DNA of 38,054 bases from Ferrovum sp. (GCA_027450105.1 DAIDKJ010000002.1:1-38054), one strand, 5' to 3'. Counted from the first letter of the stretch, positions 7,421 through 17,207 are shown. Program-made: numbers and translations. The notes: generated from the sequence alone by a model not told the origin.

Positions 7421-10400
7421 CTAGTAAAAATAACGGTAATTGAGGCCAAACTGGCTAAACGATTGCGAACTACCCGGAGTCGTTACATGAAAGTAATAGA
7501 TCTTGGCCTGGTCTGCCCCCGCCACAGACCCCGCCAAACCAACATTGAGCTGAGGCATGCCGCCGCCTTGTCGATCATGAATGACTCCTACATCCGCATA
7601 GGGTTGCCAGTCGCCCCGTGGCGATTGGGCGTTTCGTACCACGCCATTCCAACTCAACAGGAAACCGGTTTGCGCAATCGTTTCCGGAAGTGCAAAGGGA
7701 TTCTGGCCCCGTACATCACCCGGCAAGTAACGCACCAACTCTCCCAAGGGCTGGCCACTGGATTGGTTCTGCCCCTGAAAGGTCATGACCCGGGCAGTCA
7801 GATCGGTAGGTTCGACCCACAGGTGATAGCCCATCTCCACCGTCCCCAAATCCCCATGCCCCAAGGATAACCCGTTTTGCCCGGAAAACCGGTCAACTTC
7901 CACTGTGCCCTGCACATAGGTGCGAGTGGAAAGATCCCATTCTCCGTCCAGTTCGATCAGATCCTTCATGCCGGCCACCTGCAAGGCTGGGGTCAAGCCA
8001 GAAAACTGATGCCAGCCCACGGTCAACCGGGTACGCAAGGCGGGATCAGACTGCGTCTGAACACTGGCCAGATACGTGTTATTGAGATAATCCGTACGGC
8101 GCTCCCCCACAGAAAACAGCCATTCGTAATCGGCCAGATGATCGCGCAGGGTCAGAATGTTGCTCAAGTCTCGAGAAGGGACACGGCTCAAATCAGCCCC
8201 CCCGGTCAACTGGGTTTGCCGTTCAACACTCTCCAGAGCGATTCCCCATTCGGCGTTCAGCCAATCTTCCCAACCCAGGGCATGCTCCTGGTATTGCAGC
8301 GAATTCCAGCGCGTCATGCTGCTTTGGAACACCAGATTGGGCGAATTACTATCCATTGGGCTCCAGTAGGCATTGGTCATCGGCCCGGTTCGCTCCCCCA
8401 GAAAACTAACCGGCGCAAGCAACAAACCCCGCAAAGTGCTTTGAAGATCCGTGGCATCCGGAGCCTCGGTCACGGCCTCGAAGGCCGCCGTCTGCAATTG
8501 GGAAGTCCTTCCCAAGCGCTGCAGAACCTCCAGTTTTCGGGGTGCGGCTTGAAGCCGCTCTGGATCATCGATCAGCGCCGTCAGAGTATCCCGATCTTGG
8601 GTCAGCATGGCTACACTCAAATGCAAATTGGCCGGATCATGAGTTAACCGAGAGGCACGCTCCAGACGGAGTGCCAGATCCTGGGCGTCGAGTGTTACGG
8701 CCCATGCGATGAAGAGTTCCAGCACGGCAGTAGGGTCGACACAGTTGATTTGATGGGCCCAGTCAGCACTTTTCGCCAGCGACAGCAGGGACGGACAGGT
8801 TTGCGCCTCGATGCCCAGGTTATCCTGAAGCGCCTCAATGGGCCCCAGATGCGATCCAGGGATCGCGCCAGAGGACTGATAAGACAGAACCTGCCGCAAC
8901 AGTCGACGATAGCTGCCCAGGGCCTGATCTCCATTCTGGAACAGGGGTCCCAGGGCTGCGCGCTGAAGATCTGGTGCCTCGGGGTTTGCAAGCGCCTCCC
9001 GTGGTTCCAACCCAAACAGGGGTTGGGCATGCCCAACCCGCGAGCGCGTCATCGTTGCGGCGCCTGCAGCGGTTTGCAGCGCCTGCACAAACTGGCGCCA
9101 GGCCTGACGGCGCAGACGCCAGGCCTGGGTGTCGTGACCCAGTTGCTCCTGGGCTTCGGCCATCAGAAGTAGCCCAGCGGGGTCAGAGCGTTGTGCAGTT
9201 GACAGGCGGTACAAATACGTCAAGGCAATGCGCGCCTTTCCCAGTTTCAAATAACCGGCACTGGCCACGCTAAAATACACTGGAGCATTTTGAATTGAGC
9301 CTTCCCAGCGACGCAAGGCTTCACGCAATTCCCGGGGTCTGTCCAGATCGATCAGGGCCCAGAGCAAATTGATTCGCTCTCCCTCCGACTGGGGCGCCAA
9401 CGCCAAGGCCTGGCGCAGATTGGCACTGACCGCCCGCGCATTACCCAGATGACGCTCGTATCGGGCGCGCAAGACCCGCCAGTTCGAATAGCGACTAAAG
9501 CTTTGGCGCTGCGCCAAGGTGATTTGGTTCATAAGGGTCTCCACCCGTCCCCAGGCGCCAATGGTCATGTACGTTTCCAACGCGGATTGCAGGGCTTCCC
9601 AGTGCCCGGCAAGACGAAACTCCAGTTCATGCAAGCGCGCCGCATCATAGGGGTAGTTGGCATAGAAGGCTTGCAGATGCCCCAGATCATCCAACAGAGC
9701 AGCACGTTGTTCGGCCGTTTGGGTGGAGGGGTTGGCGGCAGTGGGTAGGGCAAACAGACCACTGTCGAGGAGGTTTCGATAGGCCTGATCGGCCTGTTTC
9801 TCACGGTGATTGAGAATGGCCAGGTCGGCGTACTGTCGCCAAAAAGGGGCGTCCCGTGGGTCATGATCCATTTCCGGGCGCACGGCTTCCAGGTCCGCCA
9901 AGGCCCGCTCCAGATGACCCTGACGCTGGTCGATATCCGCCAGTGCCATGGCGTAGTACGCACTGGCGCCAAATTCCTGCTGCAGGGTCTCGTAGGTGGC
10001 TCGTGCTTGGTCATCGGCCCCCACGATAACAGCCAGTTGCGCATAATGCTCCAGCAAGGGTACCCGCAATGATCCTTGCGCATTATCCTTGAGCGTAGCC
10101 AGTGCCTGTTCTGGCTGCCCTAGTCGTTCCTGGGTGGCCACAATCTGGTTGATCAAAAGGCCTGCATGCGGGTGAAACCGCAGACTTTGCTGCAAGGCTT
10201 CCAGATAGACGGGCACTTCGTTGAGTTGTCGTGACAGTTGCGTAACCCGCTCCCAAGCCTCGGGATTCTGGTTGTGGCGTGCCTCTATCAGCCAATGCTC
10301 CAATGCCAGGCGCGGTTGACCGTTCCATTCATACAGTTGAGCCAGGCGATGTTCCCAGCGCTCATCGTTTAGGTGATGTTCCAGGGCCTTGTGAGCCAGC

Positions 10401-11455
10401 CGGATGGCTTCCGGCAGTTGCTGGTTTTGCACGAAAGCCTCGTACATCAATTCGTAGGTTCCATCGGGCAATGGGGGGGGTGCCAAATCCGTCGCGACAC
10501 GCTGCAGCCCCGAGCGCTCGAAATTCCAGGAAAGCCGATGCACAGCCCAGCGATTGACACGCTGAACCTCCCCCCGGGCTGGGGAGAAAGTTCCGGCGGT
10601 CTGACTAAACACCATCAGGCGCCGGGCCATATCCAGAGCCAATTGATGGCATTCTCCCATGAGCGCCACGCGCAAAACCAGCGTCAACGTGGCACTATCC
10701 GGAGTCAGTGCTGGCAGATGGGATTGCGCTGCCAGGCAGGCCCGCGCAGTTTGGTTTCCCGCCAGGAGTGCCTCCAGCCCGGCTTGAAATGCTTGACGCT
10801 GCTGGCTTGGGTCCAGCGCCAAGCGTTGGATCATAAAATCGGCTTGAGATGCCGCCTCAAATTGTCCCTGACTCAGCGCACTGCGCGCCACTTCGCGCCA
10901 GCGAACCACGCGATGGCCCGGATCCAGTGGATCCAACTGCAGGTTGAGCCATTGCAGCGTCTGCCAGGCATCCACGCTCCGTGCCAGGTCCCACAGAATC
11001 AGCAACTGAGGACCCGTCCAACGCCCCTGGGGCACCTGCTGCCATAACGCGTCCAGTTGTCGGACAAGCGCTAGCCGCTGGGCCTTCCCAGGGGGACTAC
11101 GAAACAAAGCCGTACGTTGTGCTTCCAGACGCAATAACAGCACGCCCTCCCGAGAACCCGTCCCGGGTTGGCGTTCCAGTCGCCGGATGGCACCTTCGGC
11201 ACGCTCCAGATGTCCTAGCGCCAAGTTGGTCTGCGCCAAGCGTTCCAACAAGGCCGGCAAGTTTGGTGCGCCATCGGTCAGGGTTTGCGTCTCGGCTTGC
11301 AGATAGGCTGCAGCCACTTCACTGGGCTGGCTCTGATTTGTAGCGCCAATTCGACGTCCAGCATCCTGCCATAACCAGATTAGAAGTGCCAGCATCAACA
11401 GTACGAGAACGAGCAAGACCCAAGGCAATGTCAGGGCCTCGCGCTGCTCATTCAC
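7421..11455 (-). CDS. pelB: PelB, outer-membrane porin with periplasmic TPR scaffold
   Basis: The likely start is a GTG at 11455 that overlaps the pelA stop (GTGAATGA) and follows GAGGTGG. The track's TTG at 11482 has no such site. The 1344-aa product has an N-terminal membrane helix (about 8-33), a very long TPR-like region (to about residue 1000) and a C-terminal beta-barrel of about 330 residues ending in an aromatic residue ('NYRYFY'), the outer-membrane assembly signal. PelB exports Pel and its TPRs bind PelA, directing deacetylation. It is longer than P. aeruginosa PelB (1193 aa), with the extra length in the TPR region. Confidence 0.95.
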   Translation of the reverse strand: MNEQREALTLPWVLLVLVLLMLALLIWLWQDAGRRIGATNQSQPSEVAAAYLQAETQTLTDGAPNLPALLERLAQTNLALGHLERAEGAIRRLERQPGTGSREGVLLLRLEAQRTALFRSPPGKAQRLALVRQLDALWQQVPQGRWTGPQLLILWDLARSVDAWQTLQWLNLQLDPLDPGHRVVRWREVARSALSQGQFEAASQADFMIQRLALDPSQQRQAFQAGLEALLAGNQTARACLAAQSHLPALTPDSATLTLVLRVALMGECHQLALDMARRLMVFSQTAGTFSPARGEVQRVNRWAVHRLSWNFERSGLQRVATDLAPPPLPDGTYELMYEAFVQNQQLPEAIRLAHKALEHHLNDERWEHRLAQLYEWNGQPRLALEHWLIEARHNQNPEAWERVTQLSRQLNEVPVYLEALQQSLRFHPHAGLLINQIVATQERLGQPEQALATLKDNAQGSLRVPLLEHYAQLAVIVGADDQARATYETLQQEFGASAYYAMALADIDQRQGHLERALADLEAVRPEMDHDPRDAPFWRQYADLAILNHREKQADQAYRNLLDSGLFALPTAANPSTQTAEQRAALLDDLGHLQAFYANYPYDAARLHELEFRLAGHWEALQSALETYMTIGAWGRVETLMNQITLAQRQSFSRYSNWRVLRARYERHLGNARAVSANLRQALALAPQSEGERINLLWALIDLDRPRELREALRRWEGSIQNAPVYFSVASAGYLKLGKARIALTYLYRLSTAQRSDPAGLLLMAEAQEQLGHDTQAWRLRRQAWRQFVQALQTAAGAATMTRSRVGHAQPLFGLEPREALANPEAPDLQRAALGPLFQNGDQALGSYRRLLRQVLSYQSSGAIPGSHLGPIEALQDNLGIEAQTCPSLLSLAKSADWAHQINCVDPTAVLELFIAWAVTLDAQDLALRLERASRLTHDPANLHLSVAMLTQDRDTLTALIDDPERLQAAPRKLEVLQRLGRTSQLQTAAFEAVTEAPDATDLQSTLRGLLLAPVSFLGERTGPMTNAYWSPMDSNSPNLVFQSSMTRWNSLQYQEHALGWEDWLNAEWGIALESVERQTQLTGGADLSRVPSRDLSNILTLRDHLADYEWLFSVGERRTDYLNNTYLASVQTQSDPALRTRLTVGWHQFSGLTPALQVAGMKDLIELDGEWDLSTRTYVQGTVEVDRFSGQNGLSLGHGDLGTVEMGYHLWVEPTDLTARVMTFQGQNQSSGQPLGELVRYLPGDVRGQNPFALPETIAQTGFLLSWNGVVRNAQSPRGDWQPYADVGVIHDRQGGGMPQLNVGLAGSVAGADQAKIYYFHVTTPGSSQSFSQFGLNYRYFY

Positions 11456-14186
11456 AGTCCACCTCGACGTGGTGCGTGGCAATCGGCAAGCGTTCCTCGA
11501 AGGGCCAAGATAGTGTCATTTCGGAGGCGGCCTTGTCGGGCATACGTTTCTGGCCATCGGCAAGAATCTGACAGCCTTCGATGCCTTGCAATTGCACTTG
11601 TGGATGACCATATGCCATCAACTGAAAATCGAGCATCCGACCGTCCCGCAAGCGCTGCGTCTGGTGGATCTCGCCATTGGCCAACGCCACGTAGGGAACT
11701 GATGGGCTTGGCGGGGTTGACGCCACCGTGAAAGTTGCTTCGGATCGATCCAAATGGACATAGACTCCACCCGGACCAGCCACATACCCCAATACGCCCT
11801 GTGCGCCATTCCATTGGGGATAGAGTCCGGATGGCAAACGCAATTCGCGCAGGAACGGGCCCGTGCGAACACGCCAGTCCGAGCCCATACGCGCAATGGC
11901 AGCATGCCTGGAATCCAGCACCCGTTGAACATACGCCGAGGTAAACACAGGAAACAGGTTCTGCTGCAGCAATTGTTGGTAGATCCGCTGCAAGGCGGCC
12001 AGTGAAGCCAATTTGGTGCCGGAATAGTAGTGATAATATAAATCCACGGGTTTCAGCCGCAGCGGGGTTTCCGTCAGGGCATAGGTTTCCAGGGAGCGTT
12101 GCATGCCATAAAAGGCATGTGTCCAATCGTCCGTGTAGATATTCTCGTTCACTGCGGCGGCATAAATCTGGAAGGTATCGTCTTCCTCCAGGCCATTTCC
12201 CTTGTCGATTCCCACTCCCGAAATGAGCGTCCAGGAAGGTTTGGAGGAAGTGAGCGCGGTATATCCCCCATTGATATTGAGCACTCCAACCCGTCGGGCC
12301 AAGCGTAGGGCTGCTGCCGTGGGGTTAGCCGCTCCGCTCCATTGCATCAGGCGCACCGGCTTGCCTGGTGGGGCCAATTCACGCCGAATGTAATCGATAC
12401 TCCCACCAATTTCACGCTCCAAGGAAAACGCGTAGCCTGGCAGGGGAATGGACACTTGCTGGTCTAGTCGGGCTCCAGGCTCCAAAATACGCACCCAGTC
12501 CAGCACATGGGTGTAGCCGTGGGATCCCAGTTCTACTTGGGGCAGGGCAAAGGCCTGACGAGCCATGGCTTGCATGTGGGCAGACAGCTCGGGATAACGC
12601 CCCCGTGGACTAATCTCTCCTTCGATCACAGACAAAGTGATGGGCAGCGGGTAACGTTTGAACACCCGTTCCATGAGAGCATCGATGGCAAACAACTGGT
12701 TGCCGGAAAACTCCGTGCGCGAAATGAAACCATCTCCATCCACATGGGTAAACCAAAGCCGGCGTCCGTTTTCCGAGGTGACATCTGGGACCGGCATGGC
12801 AGGCAACACCAGCGCTTGGCGCAGAAACTCGAGCGGCCGCACAACCCAGTACTGCAAATCATCTCCAGTCAACTGGGTCAGACAGAAGGGCGCCAACACA
12901 TACCCTCCCCAAGGCGTCAACCCGGCCAAGTCACTGTGCTGGTTGGCAATGCCAACCCGGCCCAAAACCCTGATATCGCGACCCGCATGTAGATCGAGCA
13001 CATCGTCACTGGTCAGTTGCGGGGGACGCTCGAAAGACAGCATGGGGTCGAGGTATTCCAACCGGGGAACACTGCCTGTGGGAAGGGCAAATGGGACTTT
13101 TGTAAAACCCAGGCGCACTGCCGTCGCAGCATCCAGATCAAACCCAAAACTCTGAAACACAGCAACTTTCACACCAGCTGCCATGCGCCCCAGCAGCCAG
13201 TTGCGCACTCGCCCCTGTTGGTTGACCGGGTGGTCGACGAACAGGACGATTCCTGCATAGCGATCATTATCAATATCCTCTGGCAGCTGATCGTTCACGT
13301 TGACGTAACGAGCCAGATAACCCAGATAGTCGATGGGCATGCCCAACACTCTGGCAGCCGTCCCCGTCTCGGGGGGGTCTCCAGGGTTTAGCGCTTGTAG
13401 CACCAGCAACTGCCGTGGCAGGACTTCCACGCGCCCGATACCCACGACCCGGTATTCCGGATCCGTGACATAAGGATTCAATCCCAAGTCGATAGCCTGG
13501 CGGGCCACCTGCTGCCTGCAACTGCGGTCCTGACGGGCACAAAATTCCACGTCCACGAGGTTCAAAGCCGGTTGCATCTGGTGCAGATTCTGAACGATCT
13601 GCAGATTGAGTTTCTGTCGTTGGGGATCGAGGGCCATCTGCCAGCCTGCCGGATGGTAGGATCGCACCAAGGAATCCAGTACTAGTCCCTGCACCCATCC
13701 CGGATGTTGCACTACAAAATCCGTCTGATTCTGCAACAGCAGGGTCGCCTGGGGAAAGCGCGCGCGCAGTGACGTCAGAGCCGCCGCCAGCACCCGAGAT
13801 GAAAGCGCGGCACTCTCCTGAGAGGGGTATGGAGTTAGTGAGTCGGAGGCCAGGGTGAGGAGATAACCCCGAAACCCTTGATTCCACAAAGGCTGAATCT
13901 GCCCATCCAACCAAACAGTCAGTGTTGCCTCGGAAGCATCGGAGGGAACAGGTACTTTGGCCAGCCAGAGCGTATGCTCATAACGCGACCGGTCCAAAGC
14001 CATCAAATCGACTTGGCGTGGATCCAGCACAACCTGGTCGAAGGCTTGCAATTCATCCAGAGGGGGGTGCGGTCCCAGATAGAGGGCCACCTGTGGCGCA
14101 GGTTTTTCTGTTTCGGCCCCTGTAGAGGGCATCATCACAAGACACAAGCAACCGGCCAGAAGGATGCGGATCAGCCGTCGAACCAT
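11448..14186 (-). CDS. pelA: PelA, Pel deacetylase with degenerate N-terminal hydrolase domain
   Basis: The start is taken at the ATG at 14186, 15 bp past the galE stop, giving a signal peptide ('LIRILLAGCLCLVMMPSTGAE') and 912 aa (family about 948). Order: GH114-like hydrolase domain (about 33-250), a reductase-like/linker region (about 260-470), a CE4-like deacetylase domain with 'HVDGDGF' (481-487) and 'SHGYTH' (555-560), and a beta-rich C-terminus. The deacetylase metal-binding motifs are intact. The hydrolase domain is not: the 'FLDTLD' Asp is T111 ('GYLLTLASDS'), the 'VES' Glu is D171 ('GLVLDSLVRS'), and the 'SVGE' and 'NRGF' motifs are gone. PelA partly deacetylates Pel in the periplasm; its hydrolase activity is probably lost here (inference). 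Confidence 0.95.
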   Translation of the reverse strand: MVRRLIRILLAGCLCLVMMPSTGAETEKPAPQVALYLGPHPPLDELQAFDQVVLDPRQVDLMALDRSRYEHTLWLAKVPVPSDASEATLTVWLDGQIQPLWNQGFRGYLLTLASDSLTPYPSQESAALSSRVLAAALTSLRARFPQATLLLQNQTDFVVQHPGWVQGLVLDSLVRSYHPAGWQMALDPQRQKLNLQIVQNLHQMQPALNLVDVEFCARQDRSCRQQVARQAIDLGLNPYVTDPEYRVVGIGRVEVLPRQLLVLQALNPGDPPETGTAARVLGMPIDYLGYLARYVNVNDQLPEDIDNDRYAGIVLFVDHPVNQQGRVRNWLLGRMAAGVKVAVFQSFGFDLDAATAVRLGFTKVPFALPTGSVPRLEYLDPMLSFERPPQLTSDDVLDLHAGRDIRVLGRVGIANQHSDLAGLTPWGGYVLAPFCLTQLTGDDLQYWVVRPLEFLRQALVLPAMPVPDVTSENGRRLWFTHVDGDGFISRTEFSGNQLFAIDALMERVFKRYPLPITLSVIEGEISPRGRYPELSAHMQAMARQAFALPQVELGSHGYTHVLDWVRILEPGARLDQQVSIPLPGYAFSLEREIGGSIDYIRRELAPPGKPVRLMQWSGAANPTAAALRLARRVGVLNINGGYTALTSSKPSWTLISGVGIDKGNGLEEDDTFQIYAAAVNENIYTDDWTHAFYGMQRSLETYALTETPLRLKPVDLYYHYYSGTKLASLAALQRIYQQLLQQNLFPVFTSAYVQRVLDSRHAAIARMGSDWRVRTGPFLRELRLPSGLYPQWNGAQGVLGYVAGPGGVYVHLDRSEATFTVASTPPSPSVPYVALANGEIHQTQRLRDGRMLDFQLMAYGHPQVQLQGIEGCQILADGQKRMPDKAASEMTLSWPFEERLPIATHHVEVDCE

Positions 14187-14203
14187 CACGGATCGCCCAT
14201 CGC

Positions 14204-15214
14204 TCAGGAGGGAGCAGCAGACAGGGCCTGTTGCCAAGCCCAGGCACTGGCGCATTGGTCTGCAAGATCATGACGCGCCACCCAGCCCAGGATTTGATGC
14301 GCCTTGGTCACATCGGCAAAACTGGCTGCAATATCTCCGGGACGACGGCTGGCAATGCGGTAAGCCAGCGAATGCCCACAGGCCTGTTCGAAGGCGGCAA
14401 TCAGCTCCAGAACGCTCACGCCCCGCCCAGTACCCAAATTGAACACGTCCCAACCGGAATGCTGCACCAGGTAGTCCAGGGCAGTCAGATGCCCTTGTGC
14501 CAGGTCCATCACGTGAATGAAGTCACGCACCCCAGTACCATCCACCGTGGGGTAATCCTGCCCGAAAACTTCAACCTCAGACTGCCAACCCGCCGCCACT
14601 CGAGCCACTGCCGGCATTAGATTACTGGCAATCTCCGAGGGAGCCTCACCAATGAGGACGGAGGGATGGCAGCCCACTGGATTGAAATAGCGCAGGCCCA
14701 CCAGATGCCAGCGCTCATCACTGGCGGCCAGGTCGGCCAGTATCTGCTCTGCATGCCACTTGCTACGGCCGTAGGGGTGCGCAGGATCCAGGCGCTGGGA
14801 TTCGTTGACAGGCAGCGTATCACTCTTGCCGTAGACGGCAGCACTGGAACTGAACACCAAATGAAACACCCCAGCCGCTTCAAGGGCACGAGCCAACACG
14901 GCGGTACCGTGAACATTGACCTCATAGTACTCCAGAGGATCAGTGAAGGATTCACCCACCACCTTGAGTCCCGCCAGATGGATCACGGCCTCGACCTCAT
15001 GAATTTTCAATGCTGTCAACACCGCTTGATCATCGCGCACATCGGCTTGCACCAAGGGAATCTTCGCGCCAGTCAGACGCTCGAGTTTCTGCACAACCTC
15101 GGGGCGACTATGGCTGAAATTGTCCAGCACCACGGGATGGTGACCCGCCGCATGCAGCACGGCCACCACATGGCTGCCGATATAGCCGGCCCCACCGGTC
15201 ACCAAAACATTCAC
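14204..15214 (-). CDS. galE: UDP-hexose/UDP-N-acetylhexosamine 4-epimerase (GalE family)
   Basis: A 336-aa extended short-chain dehydrogenase, the first gene of the pel operon. It has the NAD-binding 'GGAGYIGSH' (7-15), the catalytic Ser in 'SSSAAVYG' (122-129) and Y148xxxK152 ('YGRSK'). The residue at the E. coli Tyr299 gate position is Ser298 ('RRPGDIAASFAD' against 'RRPGDLPAYWAD'). A small residue here is the known mark of GalE enzymes that also accept UDP-GlcNAc/UDP-GalNAc. This would supply UDP-GalNAc for Pel, a job like that of PelX in some pseudomonads. GTG start after GGGGGCGGG. Confidence 0.93.
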   Translation of the reverse strand: MNVLVTGGAGYIGSHVVAVLHAAGHHPVVLDNFSHSRPEVVQKLERLTGAKIPLVQADVRDDQAVLTALKIHEVEAVIHLAGLKVVGESFTDPLEYYEVNVHGTAVLARALEAAGVFHLVFSSSAAVYGKSDTLPVNESQRLDPAHPYGRSKWHAEQILADLAASDERWHLVGLRYFNPVGCHPSVLIGEAPSEIASNLMPAVARVAAGWQSEVEVFGQDYPTVDGTGVRDFIHVMDLAQGHLTALDYLVQHSGWDVFNLGTGRGVSVLELIAAFEQACGHSLAYRIASRRPGDIAASFADVTKAHQILGWVARHDLADQCASAWAWQQALSAAPS

Positions 15215-15400
15215 TTGACCCGCCCCCTATTTGTGTTCTCCATCAGCCCACCTTTGGCGTTGGCCAAACCGCTAAAATCCGGCACGCAATCCCTTCCGGG
15301 AAACCATCCCTGCAACCCCAGCCACGTAAGCCTGTTCCCTGCACGAATCTTTCTTACCGTGGTGGCCAGACACCCCAAAAGTCTACTAACAAACACCTTA

Positions 15401-16786
15401 TCATCGATCGGAGGTTTGAAGAAGCCTCGCAGTCAAAGCCTGTGCCACTTCTTCAATCGTCTGTGACCAGTCGCCCACCCTGGCCTGACGAAACAGGCGC
15501 AGCGAACCCGGATACCAGGGCGAGTCCGTACGCTTGGCCAACCAGCGCCAATCGGTCAGATAATTGGGTAACAGCACCCAGCAGGGTTTACCCATGGCCC
15601 CCGCCAGATGAGCTACCGCCGTATCCACACTAATCACCAGATCCAGATGAGCCAACACCGCAGCAGTGTCAGCAAAGTCCAGCAGATCGCCCCCCAAAGC
15701 CACCAGGGACAATCCTGCCGGAGGGTTCTGCGCTTCGGCTTCCCCTGCCCCTTTTTGCAGGCTGATCCATTGCACTCCGGTAATCTGCCCCAAAGGAGCG
15801 AATAATTCGAGAGAAGGTACGGAGCGGTCATGGTCATTCTCGAACCGAGGGTTTCCCTTCCACACCAGTCCCACGCGACAATTGGCAGAAGGCAAGCAGC
15901 CGGCCCAACGGGCTTTATCCTCTGGAAATGCCGCAAGGTATGGCAGGGATGCGGGAATGGTGTCCAGTGTTGTCCCGCAACGGTAGGGCAAGCTCAACAG
16001 GGGCAACCAGTAATCCCACTCTTCTACCGAAAGATCATTATCGCAAGAATAAACCGAATCGAGAGCGGAAAGCGTGGTAAACAAGCGGACCAATGCGGGA
16101 TGGCAGACAATGCCAACCCGATGCGCCCCTCGGGCTTTCAACAGCGCTGCATAGCGACAAAACTGGATCATGTCTCCATAGCCCGCCTCGAATCCAATCA
16201 ACAGGGATTTGCCTGCGAGCGCCTCACCACCCCAGAGAAGACTGTGCGCCGGAGGTGCCCAGCGTTCGTCCCGGGGACGAGCTTCCAGATAGGGCCATCC
16301 CTGTTGGAGCCGTCCCTGACGGAGCAGCAGATAACTGAAGTTGAAGCGCGCCTGGGCGTGATGACCATCCCATTCCAGGGCGCGCTCAAAACAGCGTTCC
16401 GCCTCCTGCTCGCGCTGCACGCAAGTCAGCACCACCCCCAGTTGCGACCATACATCGGGATTCTGGGGCGCAATCTGCACTGCTCGCCAACAGGCGGCTT
16501 CGGATTCAAAAAATCGCTTGTCGTGCAGGAACAGAACCCCCAGATTGAGGTAAATCTGCACGCAATCCGGACGAAATATCAGAGCACGCTTGTAGCAGGC
16601 CTCGGCTTGTGCGATAGCCCCATTTTGTTCATGCACCCAACCCAGATTGATCAGGGCTTCGGGAAAATCCGGGGCCACCAGCAGCGCCTTGATGAAACAG
16701 GCTTCCGCCGCCTGGATTTGACCTAGCGTCAAGCGCTCATAGCCTTGCAAAAACCACGCCTGTGCTTCGGCAGGACAATCAACCAT
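15401..16786 (-). CDS. TPR protein with GT9/OGT-like glycosyltransferase domain
   Basis: A 461-aa cytosolic protein. Residues about 1-165 are tandem TPRs ('AEACFIKALLVAPDFPEALINLG'-type helices). The rest resembles the C-terminal half of GT-B enzymes of the heptosyltransferase (GT9)/SPINDLY-like group: 'LIGFEAGYGDMIQF', 'VGLVWKGNP', and the nucleotide-sugar site 'LDLVISVDTAVAHLAGAMGKP'. Such TPR-GT proteins often modify surface proteins, but the acceptor cannot be read from sequence. It starts 21 bp after the DUF6447-like gene, so the two are probably co-transcribed. The next gene downstream on the strand is galE, 186 bp away. Confidence 0.82.
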   Translation of the reverse strand: MVDCPAEAQAWFLQGYERLTLGQIQAAEACFIKALLVAPDFPEALINLGWVHEQNGAIAQAEACYKRALIFRPDCVQIYLNLGVLFLHDKRFFESEAACWRAVQIAPQNPDVWSQLGVVLTCVQREQEAERCFERALEWDGHHAQARFNFSYLLLRQGRLQQGWPYLEARPRDERWAPPAHSLLWGGEALAGKSLLIGFEAGYGDMIQFCRYAALLKARGAHRVGIVCHPALVRLFTTLSALDSVYSCDNDLSVEEWDYWLPLLSLPYRCGTTLDTIPASLPYLAAFPEDKARWAGCLPSANCRVGLVWKGNPRFENDHDRSVPSLELFAPLGQITGVQWISLQKGAGEAEAQNPPAGLSLVALGGDLLDFADTAAVLAHLDLVISVDTAVAHLAGAMGKPCWVLLPNYLTDWRWLAKRTDSPWYPGSLRLFRQARVGDWSQTIEEVAQALTARLLQTSDR

Positions 16787-16807
16787 CTCGACTCGTGAAA
16801 AGTGCGC

Positions 16808-17020
16808 TCAATTCAGATGGATCGTGTCCGCCTCGAAGTTAGGGAGGGCCTCCTTCAACGCCTTGGCGTAAGCCATGCGGGCCGTCTGCAAGGCAGCCAC
16901 CAACCCTTGCAGACGGGTAAGCTCGCTATCCACAAAATGCAGACTGGCCAGCTGGGCTCTGGCATCTGCAGACAACTGTTCCAGTTCATACTCCGTGTCA
17001 TCGATTCTGATGGTTGGCAT
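16808..17020 (-). CDS. small DUF6447-like protein
   Basis: A 70-aa soluble protein beginning 'MPTIRIDDTEYELEQLS', with a short beta strand, then a long helix rich in Ala/Leu ('LASLHFVDSELTRLQGLVAALQTARMAYAKAL'). The pattern is that of the DUF6447 family, function unknown. The second in-frame ATG (17020) is chosen because AAGGA lies 7 bases before it; the track's ATG at 17026 overlaps that site. It lies just ahead of the TPR-glycosyltransferase gene, suggesting a partner or regulator of that enzyme (inference). Confidence 0.75.
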   Translation of the reverse strand: MPTIRIDDTEYELEQLSADARAQLASLHFVDSELTRLQGLVAALQTARMAYAKALKEALPNFEADTIHLN

Positions 17021-17207
17021 GGTCATTCCTTGTCGTTTGGTTAAAAGAAGGCGGTCTACAAACCATTTCCGGCCTGCAGGCTACTCGAAAACCGGCAGTG
17101 TAAGCATTGGTTGGGATGCGCGCAAATAGCGAATCCAGACATCATAAAACACTTAGGCGAGTTACTACGCCCGCAGTAAAGCCCAAATGGAGGGCATAAT
17201 GGTCTGA

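Noticed and set aside
15211-15396. 61-aa minus-strand frame ending in GTGA overlap with galE
   Set aside because: The overlap is suggestive, but codon use is unlike the neighbours (AGA/AGG Arg, poor wobble bias), no good ribosome site precedes it and the product resembles no protein family.
15215-15400. Possible c-di-GMP riboswitch in the leader of the galE-pel operon
   Set aside because: A small TTTGGC/GCCAAA hairpin is present, but the conserved GEMM core sequences are not found.
15830-16726. 298-aa plus-strand ORF
   Set aside because: Antisense to the TPR-glycosyltransferase, whose TPR pattern and sugar-nucleotide motif establish the minus-strand frame.
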